DNA of 64,000 bases from Halostreptopolyspora alba (GCA_003725585.1 RJMB01000005.1:124001-188000), one strand, 5' to 3'. Shown: positions 43,852-52,071, counted from the first letter of the stretch. A program made the numbers and translations. Notes: generated by a model from the sequence alone, not told the origin.

Positions 43852-44700
43852 GTGAGTGACAGCGAGTTGGGGGCGTTCCTCCGCACTCGGCGCGAGTCCA
43901 TCACCCCCGCCGAGGTTGGGCTTCCCAGCGGACCGCGGCGCCGTACTCCGGGGCTGCGGCGCTCGGAGCTGGCCATGCTCGCCGGGGTCAGCGTCGAGTA
44001 CCTGACGCGGCTCGAACAGGGACGCGACCGCAATCCGTCGCCCGAGGTCCTCGCCGCGCTCGCGGGGGCGCTTCACCTCTCCCACGACGAGCACGTATTG
44101 CTCCACCGCTCGGCCAAGCTCGCCGGCGGCGCCCTCTGCCCGACGAGTGAGCCACCGGCCGACTCGGTGCGGCCGACGGTACGGATGTTGCTGGACCACC
44201 TGGAACCCACACCCGCGCTGCTGCGCAACCGGGTGAGCGACGTCATAGCGTACACGTCGGGATTCGAGCGGCTCGCCCGTCCCTTCGGGCTGCTCGACGC
44301 CCAACCCCCCAACCTCCTCCGGTTCGTGTTCACCGACGCGCGGGCACGGACCGTGTTTCCCGACTGGGAGCGTGTCGCCGACGAGCACGCCGCCATGTTG
44401 CGGGCCGAAACCCACTGCGGCGACTTCCACAGCACGGGGTTCGTCGAGGAGGTGGCGGTCACTGCCGGCGCCACGCTCGCCGAGCGCCTGCGGCGCCCTC
44501 CCGAACCACCCAGCCGCACGGGGGTCCAGCGTGTGGCGCACCCCGAGGTGGGCGTGATGCGGCTCGCCTACGAGACGCTCGACCTGGCCGACGCCGAGCA
44601 GCGCCTCGTCGTGTTCCTGGCCGCCGACGAGGGGACCTCCGCCACGCTCGACCGGCTCACCGGCCGGCGTCCCGGAGCGTTGCACGCGGTCGGCTCCTGA
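43852..44700 (+). CDS. XRE-family regulator with MmyB-like ligand-binding domain
   Basis: 282 residues from GTG 43852. N-terminal helix-turn-helix with LGAFLRTRRESITP, the family mark RRRTPGLRRSELAMLAGVSVEYLTRLEQGRDRNPS. The C-terminal part (LRNRVSDVIAYTSGFERLARPFG onward) is the MmyB PAS-like domain that binds fatty acids. Such regulators often control the divergent neighbour, here the FAD oxidoreductase, whose start lies 100 bases away; this fits a local redox-enzyme repressor. Confidence 0.92.
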   Translation: MSDSELGAFLRTRRESITPAEVGLPSGPRRRTPGLRRSELAMLAGVSVEYLTRLEQGRDRNPSPEVLAALAGALHLSHDEHVLLHRSAKLAGGALCPTSEPPADSVRPTVRMLLDHLEPTPALLRNRVSDVIAYTSGFERLARPFGLLDAQPPNLLRFVFTDARARTVFPDWERVADEHAAMLRAETHCGDFHSTGFVEEVAVTAGATLAERLRRPPEPPSRTGVQRVAHPEVGVMRLAYETLDLADAEQRLVVFLAADEGTSATLDRLTGRRPGALHAVGS

Positions 44701-44765
44701 GAGGACGCCGATCGATCTCTCGTTTTCCCGGGCGGGTTCGACCAGCGCCGGCTAGCGTGGAAGGA

Positions 44766-45341
44766 ATGACACAGCCACCCGGTAACACCGAGGCGGGGAC
44801 GGCCGACGAGCTCGTCGTGTTGCTCGACGCGGACCTCAGCCCAATCGGCACGGCCGACAAGACCGCGGTGCACGGCGCGGACACGCCGCTGCACCTCGCC
44901 TTCTCCTGCTACGTCTTCGACGGCCGTGGCCGGCTCCTCGCCACGCGGCGCGCGCTGGCCAAGGCGACGTGGCCGGGAGTGTGGACGAACAGCTGCTGTG
45001 GACACCCCGGCCCCGGTGAGGACGCGGAGCGGGCTGTGCGCCGCCGGGTACGTGAGGAACTGGGGATAGCGCTGCGCGACGTCGAACGGGTGCTGCCGGA
45101 CTTCCGGTACCGCGCGCGCTCGGCCGAAGGAGTGGTGGAGAACGAGTTTTGCCCGGTGTACGCGGCGGTGACCGACGACACCCCGGATCCCGACCCCGCC
45201 GAGATCGCCGAGTGGCGGTGGGTTCCGTGGGCGAGCTTCGTGGCGTTGGCGGAATCGGCGCCGTGGGCGATCAGCCCGTGGGCGGCTGAGCAGGTGCCGT
45301 TGCTCGACGCTTCGGGTGTTTCGGCGGGCTCGCGCGTCTGA
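44766..45341 (+). CDS. idi: Isopentenyl-diphosphate delta-isomerase, type I
   Basis: 191 residues from ATG 44766. Nudix-like fold with LHLAFSCYVFDGRGRLLATRRALAKATWPGVWTNSCCGHPGPGE: the catalytic cysteine lies in NSCCGHP and the histidines bind the metal. REELGI is the Nudix-box remnant and VENEFCPVY carries the catalytic glutamate. It interconverts IPP and DMAPP for isoprenoid synthesis. Monocistronic; no carotenoid or MEP pathway genes nearby. Confidence 0.95.
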   Translation: MTQPPGNTEAGTADELVVLLDADLSPIGTADKTAVHGADTPLHLAFSCYVFDGRGRLLATRRALAKATWPGVWTNSCCGHPGPGEDAERAVRRRVREELGIALRDVERVLPDFRYRARSAEGVVENEFCPVYAAVTDDTPDPDPAEIAEWRWVPWASFVALAESAPWAISPWAAEQVPLLDASGVSAGSRV

Positions 45342-45412
45342 CCGGGTGGCGCCCGGAAGGGCTGGTGGCCGAACCGTCGGCCCGGCCACCGTGACCCCGT
45401 CCGGTGTCGTCG

Positions 45413-45868
45413 CTACTCGACCGTGACGGTCTCCTCCATGCCCTGCTCGCGGTGGTTGCCGATCGAGCAGTAGAAGGTGTACTCGCCGGGTTCGAGCTCG
45501 ACGGTGCCGGTGTCGGTCTCGCCGCTCTCGGTGTCGGCCACGACCTCGTCGTCGAGTTCCTCGACCACGAGGTCGTGGGGCATGTCGCCGACGTTGTCGA
45601 GATCGATCTCGATCGTTCCGGCCGGCAGTGTCTCGGGGATGCCGTCGAAGTAGAGATCCTGTCCGTTCTCTCCCGCCTCGACCGTGATGGTCTCGTCGAC
45701 ATCTCCGGCGGCCTCGCCGTTGTCGCCCTCCCCGTCCTCCTGCTCGGCCGGGGTCCCGTCGCCGTTCTGTTCCTCGGCGGCGTCGCCGTTCTCGGACCCG
45801 TCCTGGCCGCACGCGGCCAGCCCCATGATTCCGGCGGAGACGAGGGCGATAAGGGAAAGACGTGACAT
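45413..45868 (-). CDS. Cupredoxin-domain lipoprotein
   Basis: 151 residues from ATG 45868 (a GTG lies one codon upstream). The signal peptide ends in the lipobox GLAAC. An acidic linker (Glu/Asp/Gly-rich, about 40 residues) is followed by a cupredoxin barrel with GDMPHDLVVEELDD and the copper loop YCSIGNHREQGM: one histidine, one cysteine, one histidine and one methionine, the full type 1 copper set. It is probably a surface electron carrier or copper-binding protein. Convergent with idi. Confidence 0.88.
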   Translation of the reverse strand: MSRLSLIALVSAGIMGLAACGQDGSENGDAAEEQNGDGTPAEQEDGEGDNGEAAGDVDETITVEAGENGQDLYFDGIPETLPAGTIEIDLDNVGDMPHDLVVEELDDEVVADTESGETDTGTVELEPGEYTFYCSIGNHREQGMEETVTVE

Positions 45869-45960
45869 CACTGGTTGAGCTCCCGTGGTTGGTCGGCTAC
45901 GGACGGCGCGTTTCTCGCTGAGGGTGTGCGCTCCGTCACGGGGCGCACTCTACCCACGTT

Positions 45961-46012
45961 CCGGCCCCCCGAACAGGCTCGGCCCGCGGGCCGAGCCTGT
46001 TCGGGGGGCCGG
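45961..46012. repeat. 52-bp perfect palindrome
   Basis: The 26 bases beginning CCGGCCCCCCGAACAGGCTC are followed directly by their exact reverse complement. It lies in the region between two divergent genes (cupredoxin and thioesterase), where a terminator is not expected. The rest of 45872-46211 has no supported gene. Confidence 0.85.
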
Positions 46013-46211
46013 GGCCAGACGAGGGAGAACCGGACCGCTACCGGTTGATCGGAGCCCGGGGAGTTGACCGTCTCGACCGCCGAGGATCCAGGGGGTTGGG
46101 GCTGGGCGCGGGCTCGCGTCGTGGGTACGGTCACCTGGCAACGGCTTTTCCCGCTGTCTTGGGCCGGTTGAGCCGTCTACCGGGGGACACCCGAGGAAAG
46201 CGAGGTTCACC

Positions 46212-46634
46212 GTGGCTGAGGCGTTCCGGACGCGGCTCGGGGTGAGGGCCTACGAGCTCGACACGCAGGGTCACCTGAACGGGGCGGTGTACCACCAGTA
46301 CGGCGATCACGCCCGTTGGGAGTGCCTGCGCGCGGCGGGCATCTCGCTCGACGCGTTGCTCGCCACCGGCGTCGGGCCGGTGACGCTGGAGAGCACCATC
46401 CGCTACCACCGGGAACTGCGCGGCGGTGACGAGGTCGACGTGTCGTGCTCGTTCGTCTGGGGCGACGGGAAGACGTTCCGGGTCGATCAGGAACTCCGCC
46501 GCCCCGATGGTGGGCTCGTCGCCGAGATCACCAGCACCGGCGGGCTTATGGACCTGAGGGAGCGCCGCCTCGTGGCGGACCCGGGTGAGCACTGGCGCGC
46601 CCTCGCCAGTGACCCCGCCGTCCTCAACCTGTGA
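46212..46634 (+). CDS. Acyl-CoA thioesterase (hotdog fold, 4HBT type)
   Basis: 140 residues from GTG 46212. ELDTQGHLNGAVYHQYGDHARWECL is the hotdog helix region of YbgC/FadM-type thioesterases, with the D-x-x-G-H-x-N pattern that carries the catalytic aspartate/histidine. TLESTIRYHRELRGGDEVDVSC follows as usual. It hydrolyses an acyl-CoA, substrate not known. Monocistronic. Confidence 0.92.
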   Translation: MAEAFRTRLGVRAYELDTQGHLNGAVYHQYGDHARWECLRAAGISLDALLATGVGPVTLESTIRYHRELRGGDEVDVSCSFVWGDGKTFRVDQELRRPDGGLVAEITSTGGLMDLRERRLVADPGEHWRALASDPAVLNL

Positions 46635-46856
46635 CCCGAGCGCCCATTCCCCGCTGGCCTTGCCGGTTTCGGGACCGCGTCGGCGGAAGGCGGAGCTTGG
46701 GGGATCTCCGGGCGGCGTCCACGCCGCTGGCGGTGTCGGGGACGACGGCACCGCTCCGGGACCTGGCGTGGACGGTTCACCGGCTGGTCCCGACCGAGAA
46801 GTCGTTGGGCGCGGGAGTCCATCCGCACCGTGTGATGGGGAACGGTCCGGGCGGCG

Positions 46857-46997
46857 ATGTCCCGGCTCGATCCCGACCAGGTCGCCTCCCTTGAGGCCGC
46901 CTCCGAGGCGCTTCACGCCCTTGACCGGGTGTCGCGCGAGAAGACCCCCGGGGTTGTCGCGGCCGGACCGGTAACAGCACCCTCGGCGAACGCGTGA
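46857..46997 (+). CDS. Possible 46-residue protein
   Basis: ATG 46857 to TGA 46997 gives a short acidic-basic helical peptide (SRLDPDQVASLEAASEALHAL) with GC3-rich codons. No ribosome site is obvious, and it may be the end of a decayed gene, since 46635-47004 is otherwise empty and lies next to a pseudogene. Not recognised. Confidence 0.3.
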   Translation: MSRLDPDQVASLEAASEALHALDRVSREKTPGVVAAGPVTAPSANA

Positions 46998-47004
46998 CGC
47001 GGGC

Positions 47005-48297
47005 TCAGGAGCGCGTCGTGGTCTCCTCGGTGGGATCGGTGGGCTCCCAGCACTCCACGCCACGCGGCTGGGGGAGCCGGTCGCGGGTGAACACGGGGTC
47101 CGCGCCCTGCCGGAGCTGTTGCCGGTAGTCGCGGTACACCAGGACGACGACTCCGGTCAGCGGGAACAGGGCCAGCAGGTTGACCAGGGCCATGAGACCC
47201 ATGGCGGTGTCGGCGAGGTTCCAGATGATCTCGACCGTGCCGACGGAGCCGAGGAACGCGGCCGCGAGGAAGACGACCCGGAAACCCACGTGAACCCACG
47301 GCAGCCGCTCCCGGGTGAGGAAGTGGACGTTGGCCTCGCCGTAGTAGTAGTTGGCCAGCAGCGAGCTGAACGCCAGCAGCATCAGGACGAAGGTGATGGC
47401 GTGCACCGCCCAGACACCCAGACTGTCGAGCACCGCGCCCTGGGTGAGTACCGGCCCGAGCGCCTCGTCACCGTAGGAGGGGTTGGACACCACGAGGACG
47501 AACGCGGTGATGGAGCAGATGATGAGAGTGTCGATGAAGACACCCAGGGTCTGCACCAGCCCCAGCTTGACGGGGTGGGTGACGGAGGCGGTGGCGCCGG
47601 CGTTGGGCGCGGAGCCCAGGCCGGCCTCGTTGGAGAACATCCCGCGCCGGACCCCTGGACGATGACGGTACCCACGGCCGCGCCACCGAACTGTTCGATA
47701 CCGAGGGCGCCCTGGACGATCTGGGTGAACACCCGGAGGATCTGGTCGACGTTGAGGGCGATGACGACCAGCCCCAGCACGACGTAGGTCAGCGCCATGA
47801 ACGGCACCAGCGCCTGGGCCACGTGGGCGATCCGGCGCACGCCGCCGAACACGATCGCTGAGGCCAGGGCCCACCAGTGTCAGGCCGACCAGAATCTTCA
47901 CGATGATGGAGAGGGTGGCGGTGTCCGTGGACAGTTGGCCCTGGCTGGCCATGTTGGCCGAGGTGGCCAGCGCCTCGGCGATCGAGTTCGACTGGGCCGC
48001 GGCGAACACGAAGCTGAACGTTCCGATGATCAGGAAGGCGAAGATCACGCCGGCCCACCGGGCGCCCAGGCCCTTCTCCATGTAGTAGGCCGGTCCGCCG
48101 TGATAGCCGGTCCGGTCACTCACCTTGTAGAGCTGCCCGAGGGTGGACTCCACGAAGCTGGCGGCGCCCACCAGCACGCCCATGATCCACATCCAGAACA
48201 GGGCCCCGGGGCCACCCACGGCGATCGCGCCGGCGACGCCGACGATGTTCCCGGTGCCCACGCGCGCGGCGGCGGAGACCGAGAACGCGCCGAACAC
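47005..48297 (-). pseudogene. Sodium:alanine symporter (AGCS) gene, truncated and frameshifted
   Basis: C-terminal and N-terminal parts are clearly AGCS: RVGTGNIVGVAGAIAVGGPGALFWMW and GMFSNEAGLGSAPNAGATA. Between about 47655 and 47870 the symporter text (FGGVRRIAHVAQALVPFMALTYVV, VDQILRVFTQIVQGALG) is in another frame, so two compensating shifts exist. The frame stays open and would make a 430-residue protein with a nonsense middle. The first 60-70 residues of the family, including helix 1, are missing; the upstream end meets a GC palindrome. Either a real pseudogene or partly sequencing error. Confidence 0.8.
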
Positions 48298-48302
48298 GGA
48301 TG

Positions 48303-48330
48303 AGCGCAGCGCGGCGCGCCGCGCTGCGCT
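48303..48330. repeat. 28-bp perfect palindrome at the broken end of the AGCS gene
   Basis: AGCGCAGCGCGGCG followed by its reverse complement, only G/C-rich tetramers. It lies exactly where the missing N-terminal coding sequence of the symporter should begin. Confidence 0.75.
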
Positions 48331-48447
48331 GCGCTCCCGAGAGGCGGCGTGAGGGGCGACGCGCCGTGTCGGCGATGTCCTCCGGTGGATTCCCTTGTCA
48401 GGGGAGTGGGCGCGGTCGGAGCCGGGCCCCGGGCCTGGTTCACCACG

Positions 48448-48861
48448 TCACTTCTCGTGCATCCAGGCGATCGTGATGCGCATTTCGCTGAATCGCCAGC
48501 CCTCCGGGGTCCGCGCGACGGCGCAGGCCACTCGCAGGCCGCTTGTCCGGTGAGGTGGTTCGCCGTCGCGGTAGAAGTACACGAGCTGGTTCGCTGTGGC
48601 CTCCGCGTGGTCACCGTCAACATGCACCAACACGTCACCGTGCACGTGTTGGGTGTGCTCTCCCTCGACCCGGCTTCGCTTCAGGTGGGCGCTCACCTCG
48701 TCGAGGCCGCGCAGCTCGCCGCCGCGCGGTGAGCGCACCACGATGTCGTCGTGGTAGACGGTCGGGGCGTCCTCGTGGCGGCATTCGTCCAGCAGGTTGG
48801 CCAGGCGAGCGAACAGTTCGGTGATCTCGACGCGGTCGGCGGTCGGTGCGGCAACGGACAC
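48448..48861 (-). CDS. SnoaL-like/NTF2-fold protein
   Basis: Start set at GTG 48861 behind AAAGGAG (137 residues); longer upstream reading would run through the operator region. VEITELFARLANLLDE is the first helix, YHDDIVVRSPRGGELRGLDEV the pocket turn, and TPEGWRFSEMRITIAWMH the last strand, as in SnoaL-like polyketide cyclase/ketosteroid isomerase-type proteins. The role is unknown. It is divergent from a MarR regulator, with two palindromes in the 79-bp gap, so it is surely the regulator's target. Confidence 0.88.
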   Translation of the reverse strand: MSVAAPTADRVEITELFARLANLLDECRHEDAPTVYHDDIVVRSPRGGELRGLDEVSAHLKRSRVEGEHTQHVHGDVLVHVDGDHAEATANQLVYFYRDGEPPHRTSGLRVACAVARTPEGWRFSEMRITIAWMHEK

Positions 48862-48887
48862 GGTGGCTCCTTTGATGGTCACTCCAA

Positions 48888-48932
48888 TGTTGGTTGGACC
48901 AACACTATGAAAAAATGTTGGTATTGCCAACA
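48888..48932. promoter_or_regulatory. Tandem MarR-type operators
   Basis: TGTTGGTTGGACCAACA (48888-48904) and TGTTGGTATTGCCAACA (48916-48932) share TGTTGG/CCAACA arms and are spaced 28 bases centre to centre, close to three helical turns less a few bases. An A-run lies between them. Both promoters of the divergent pair must overlap these sites. Confidence 0.85.
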
Positions 48933-48940
48933 TCGGTAGA

Positions 48941-49390
48941 GTGATCATCGTGAGCGAGATCCCGGAGCGTTTGGCAGTGAAGCCGAGCTGGCTGATCACC
49001 CAGCTGGCTGTGCACGCCCGCCGGCTGGTGTTCGACGGTTTCACCGCCGCGGGCGCGCGCGGGTACCACTACCGCATTCTGGCGGCACTGCACGAGTTCG
49101 GGCCCGCGAGCCAGGCAGAGCTTGGCCGCCGGTGCCGCATCGACCGCAGTGACCTCGTGGCCGCCGTCAACGAACTGGTCGAGCAGGGCTTCGTCGACCG
49201 GTCTCCGGACCCGAACCATGGACGGCGCAATAGAGTGACCCTCACCGGGGACGGTGCCCGGCAGCTGCGGCGCATGGACGAAGTGCTCGACCAGGTGCAG
49301 GACGACCTGCTCGAACCGCTGTCAGACGAGGAACGGCGGACTCTGACCCGCCTGCTCAGCCGGGCGCTCGCCCAGCACGAACCGGACTGA
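48941..49390 (+). CDS. MarR-family transcriptional regulator
   Basis: 149 residues from GTG 48941; GTG 48950 is an alternative. Winged helix: LHEFGPASQAELGRRCRIDRSDLVAAVNELVEQGFVDRSPDPNHGRRNRVTLT, the standard MarR order, flanked by the dimerising helices. It begins 8 bases after the second palindrome, so it must repress itself and the divergent SnoaL-like gene. The inducer is unknown. Confidence 0.93.
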   Translation: MIIVSEIPERLAVKPSWLITQLAVHARRLVFDGFTAAGARGYHYRILAALHEFGPASQAELGRRCRIDRSDLVAAVNELVEQGFVDRSPDPNHGRRNRVTLTGDGARQLRRMDEVLDQVQDDLLEPLSDEERRTLTRLLSRALAQHEPD

Positions 49391-49769
49391 TCGCCGTTCT
49401 CACCCGCCCCTGGACGGGCGTCGTGTGGCGCGGCCCCTTCGAGGGCTAACCCCGGAGACCCTCGCACGGGTGCTCGCTCGGCCGAGCGCGGCCGGCGAGG
49501 GCGTTCCACAGTTCGTCATCGACCCCGCTTGGTGGAGGACCTCCAGCGCGCGGCACCGGCCGACGAAGACGCCTGAACCTCTGGTGTCACACGGAAAACG
49601 GGGGTCACTAACGCAGCCCGATACCCGATTCCGCAGTAGGTCAGCACCACGATCGCCCGATATCGGCACCGATACCGGTATCGGGTGCGGCGATACCACC
49701 ACCCCGGATCGGTGGCGGCCACCCGCCGGCTCCACCATCCTGGAACCACCCGAGAACGAAGGAGCCCTC
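49391..49769 (+). promoter_or_regulatory. GATACC/GATATC-rich upstream region
   Basis: No gene is supported in these 379 bases. From 49617 to 49698 the motif CCGATA(C/T)C and its reverse complement recur: CCGATACCC at 49618, CCGATATCGG at 49658, the 16-bp palindrome CCGATACCGGTATCGG at 49669-49684 and GCGATACC near 49690. Such clustered inverted boxes suggest an operator for the HTH regulator encoded downstream. Confidence 0.5.
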
Positions 49770-49970
49770 ATGAAACTGCGCAAGCTCGGCACCACCTCTC
49801 AAGGCAGCGGCTGCCCCACCCTTTACGAGACCGACACCGGCGACATCATCGTTCAAGGTGACCGACTCACCGACCCCGAGGCCCGAACCCAGGTGGAGGA
49901 CGTGCTGCCCGGTGAGGAGTTCGTCATCATCCCCCGCGAACTGCTGACCCGCTTTACCCCCAAGGAGTAG
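49770..49970 (+). CDS. Small conserved-type actinobacterial protein (operon with DUF6879/HTH)
   Basis: 66 residues from ATG 49770 behind GAAGGAG. The text MKLRKLGTTSQGSGCPTLYETD, DIIVQGDRLTDPEARTQV and GEEFVIIPRELLTRF looks like a compact beta-rich domain of the kind found before DUF6879 genes. One cysteine. The stop is 4 bases before the TTG of the next gene, so the two are co-transcribed with the HTH gene. Function unknown. Confidence 0.8.
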   Translation: MKLRKLGTTSQGSGCPTLYETDTGDIIVQGDRLTDPEARTQVEDVLPGEEFVIIPRELLTRFTPKE

Positions 49971-49974
49971 CCCG

Positions 49975-50505
49975 TTGGCCGACCTCATCTCACCCGGCCC
50001 CGACCTCGATGCCCTGTTCACCGGCTACCGGCACACCGCCTGGCGGCTGGAGACCCGCACCTCCTACGGCGTCGCCGAAGAAGACAAGCCTTACCAGCAG
50101 TGGCTCGCCGGCCGCGATCCCGGGATCGAGTGGTTCCGGCCGTGGCTGGACATGGTGCGCGGTGAGACTGTCAAGGGCAAGCGGATGGAGCGGGTGCGCA
50201 TCATCGACGACCCGCCCTCGGACTATCTGCGGTGGGAGCTGTGGGGAACCCCTTACAACCTCGCCGTTGGTGAGGACATCCGCTACCTGCCGCGCGATCA
50301 CCCCGTGGTCGCCGAACTGCCCGGCCACGACTTCTGGCTGTTCGACAGCGCAACCGTCGCGCACCTGGCATTCGATGGAGACCGGTTCCTCGGCGTCACA
50401 CTCGACACCGACCCGGCCACCGTAGTCGAGCACGCCCAGGCCCGCGACGCGGCGTGGCACCATGCGCTCACCTACACCGAGTACATGGGCACCCGTATTC
50501 GATGA
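49975..50505 (+). CDS. DUF6879 family protein
   Basis: 176 residues from TTG 49975. LFTGYRHTAWRLETRTSYGVAEEDKPYQQWLAG at the N-terminus and RVRIIDDPPSDYLRWELWGTPYNLAVGEDIRYLPR in the middle are the family marks; HDFWLFDSATVAHLAFDGDRFLG ends it. These proteins accompany HTH/DUF5753 regulators in actinomycetes, often in multiple copies, and have no assigned activity. Its TGA overlaps the ATG of the HTH gene (ATGA). Confidence 0.88.
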   Translation: MADLISPGPDLDALFTGYRHTAWRLETRTSYGVAEEDKPYQQWLAGRDPGIEWFRPWLDMVRGETVKGKRMERVRIIDDPPSDYLRWELWGTPYNLAVGEDIRYLPRDHPVVAELPGHDFWLFDSATVAHLAFDGDRFLGVTLDTDPATVVEHAQARDAAWHHALTYTEYMGTRIR

Positions 50506-51407
50506 GCGACTACCAGAAAGCCCGCCAAGCCCTCGGTGTTCGCCTGCGGGAACTGCGCACCGAGGCAGGGCTGTCTGGCCGCGAACTGGCCCACCGCATC
50601 GGCTGGCCGCCGTCGAAGATCTCGAAGCTGGAGCACGGCAACCAGACCGCCAGCAGCGATGACCTCACCGCCTGGGCGAAGGGGTGCGGCGCGCCCGAGG
50701 TGGCCGGCGAACTGGCCGCGCATCGTCGCGCCATGGAGACCCACTACACGAGCTGGAGGCGCCAGTTGGCGACCGGAACCCGCGCGCGCCAACAGTCCTT
50801 CGGCGACGTCGAGCAGCAGTCCAGCCTGATCCAGGCGTTCGAGTCGGCCTGCGTCCCCGGGCTGCTGCAAACCCCCGACTACGCCCGCCACATGCTCACC
50901 CGCACCATCGAGCTGCACGGCGCCCCCGACGACGTCGAGGAAGGCGTGCGGGCGCGCGTCCAGCGCCAACAGGTCCTCTACGATCCCCGCCGCCACTTCG
51001 AGGTGCTGCTGTGGGAGCCCGCTCTGCGAATGCTGATCTGCCCGCCAATCTCCTCCGCAAGGGCGCGCGGGGAATCATCGACGGCATCCCGCACTGACTC
51101 CATGAGGAGCACAATGGTTGCCATGCACCATCCCCCGCACGCCACTACTCGTCCCCGTTCGGCTGCCGCGGTCGCCTCTCTTGCCCTGGGCATCCTCGGC
51201 GTACTGGCAACCCCGGCGTTCGGGCTGTTCACTCTGCTGCCGGCCCTGGCTGCTCTGACCGGTGCCTACGGACTTCGCACCACCCACACGCACCAGCTAC
51301 GCGGCCGCGGCATGGCCCTGTGGGGATTCTGGCTCGGAGTCGCGTTCTTCCTGCTCAATGTGGGGTTGCTGATGCTGGCGGCGGTCGCGTCGCGCATGGG
51401 GTACTGA
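50502..51407 (+). CDS. HTH/DUF5753 regulator truncated and fused in frame to a DUF4190-like membrane protein
   Basis: 301 residues. Residues 1-175 are an XRE helix-turn-helix (LRELRTEAGLSGRELAHRIGWPPSKISKLEHGNQ) and the first half of DUF5753 (ACVPGLLQTPDYARHML). At ALRMLICPP the domain breaks off into unrelated text. The last 97 residues are a two-helix DUF4190-like protein ([38 protein letters not shown]). An internal ATG at 51114 has its own GAGGAGC site, so the membrane protein was probably a separate gene (51114-51407) joined by a deletion or frameshift. Confidence 0.75.
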   Translation: MSDYQKARQALGVRLRELRTEAGLSGRELAHRIGWPPSKISKLEHGNQTASSDDLTAWAKGCGAPEVAGELAAHRRAMETHYTSWRRQLATGTRARQQSFGDVEQQSSLIQAFESACVPGLLQTPDYARHMLTRTIELHGAPDDVEEGVRARVQRQQVLYDPRRHFEVLLWEPALRMLICPPISSARARGESSTASRTDSMRSTMVAMHHPPHATTRPRSAAAVASLALGILGVLATPAFGLFTLLPALAALTGAYGLRTTHTHQLRGRGMALWGFWLGVAFFLLNVGLLMLAAVASRMGY

Positions 51408-51460
51408 CTCCCGGACACACGAAGAACGTCTCCGCCCACCACCAGGTGAGCGGGCTATGA
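51408..51460 (+). repeat. Post-stop direct repeat, copy 1 (terminator-like)
   Basis: Starting at the stop of the HTH/DUF4190 gene, GACTCCCGGACACACGAAGA and the following hairpin-like CC/GGTGAGCGGG segment recur after the stop of the next gene at 52006. Together with copy 2 this looks like a duplicated terminator. No gene was found in 51461-51644. Confidence 0.5.
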
Positions 51461-51644
51461 CTCATTGCCGGATCCGACCAAAGCACTGAAGGCGCATCGA
51501 GGACCCACCCACCTACTACACCGTCAAGTGTCCATGCGGTGCCCACCAGCGGCAGATACACCTGAGCCCGTCGAACCCGAACTACTGGCATCAAGCCGTG
51601 CGCTGGGCGACGAGTCGCTGCCCGCCTGAGCGGAAGGAGGAGTC

Positions 51645-52007
51645 GTGAGCGAGAGAGACGCCACTCAGCTCTCCCCGCAGTTTGGGCTGTCCATGCTTCC
51701 CAGGACGAATCGTGAGGACGTACACGCTCACGGCGAGCGAGTGATGCAGGAGCTTCTCAAGCTGGAGCGGTGCAACAGCGATTTCAGCGACTCGGCGGTC
51801 AGCACCGATGCCGAGCAGAGCACGATCACAGTGGACCTGCTGATATTCGGTCTCGTCGAGCCGACCGCAGTACTCGAGCGTGCCTTGGCCATCATTCGTA
51901 CTGCGGCGCACGCCGCCGGAGGAGCTACACCGGTATGGCCATCAGTAGTGAGTGACCAGCCGGACCAGGTTCGGATGGAAAAGACATACGACCTTACTCC
52001 TGCTTGA
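51645..52007 (+). CDS. Hypothetical protein
   Basis: 120 residues from GTG 51645 behind AAGGAGGAG. Polar and soluble, with a predicted mixed alpha/beta core (STITVDLLIFGLVEPTAVLERALAIIRTAAHAAGG). No signal peptide or known motif. GC3 is a little lower than in neighbours, suggesting an acquired gene. Followed by the second copy of the terminator-like repeat. Confidence 0.65.
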   Translation: MSERDATQLSPQFGLSMLPRTNREDVHAHGERVMQELLKLERCNSDFSDSAVSTDAEQSTITVDLLIFGLVEPTAVLERALAIIRTAAHAAGGATPVWPSVVSDQPDQVRMEKTYDLTPA

Positions 52008-52060
52008 CTCCCAGACACACGAACAGCGTCCCCGTCACCCTTGAGGTGAGGGGGCGTTGT
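52006..52060 (+). repeat. Post-stop direct repeat, copy 2 (terminator-like)
   Basis: GACTCCCAGACACACGAACA followed by GTCCCCGTCACC, loop CTTGA and GGTGAGGGGGC, a weak hairpin. Matches 51408-51460 over about 45 bases with a handful of changes. Confidence 0.5.
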
Positions 52061-52071
52061 GCTGTGTGGGG

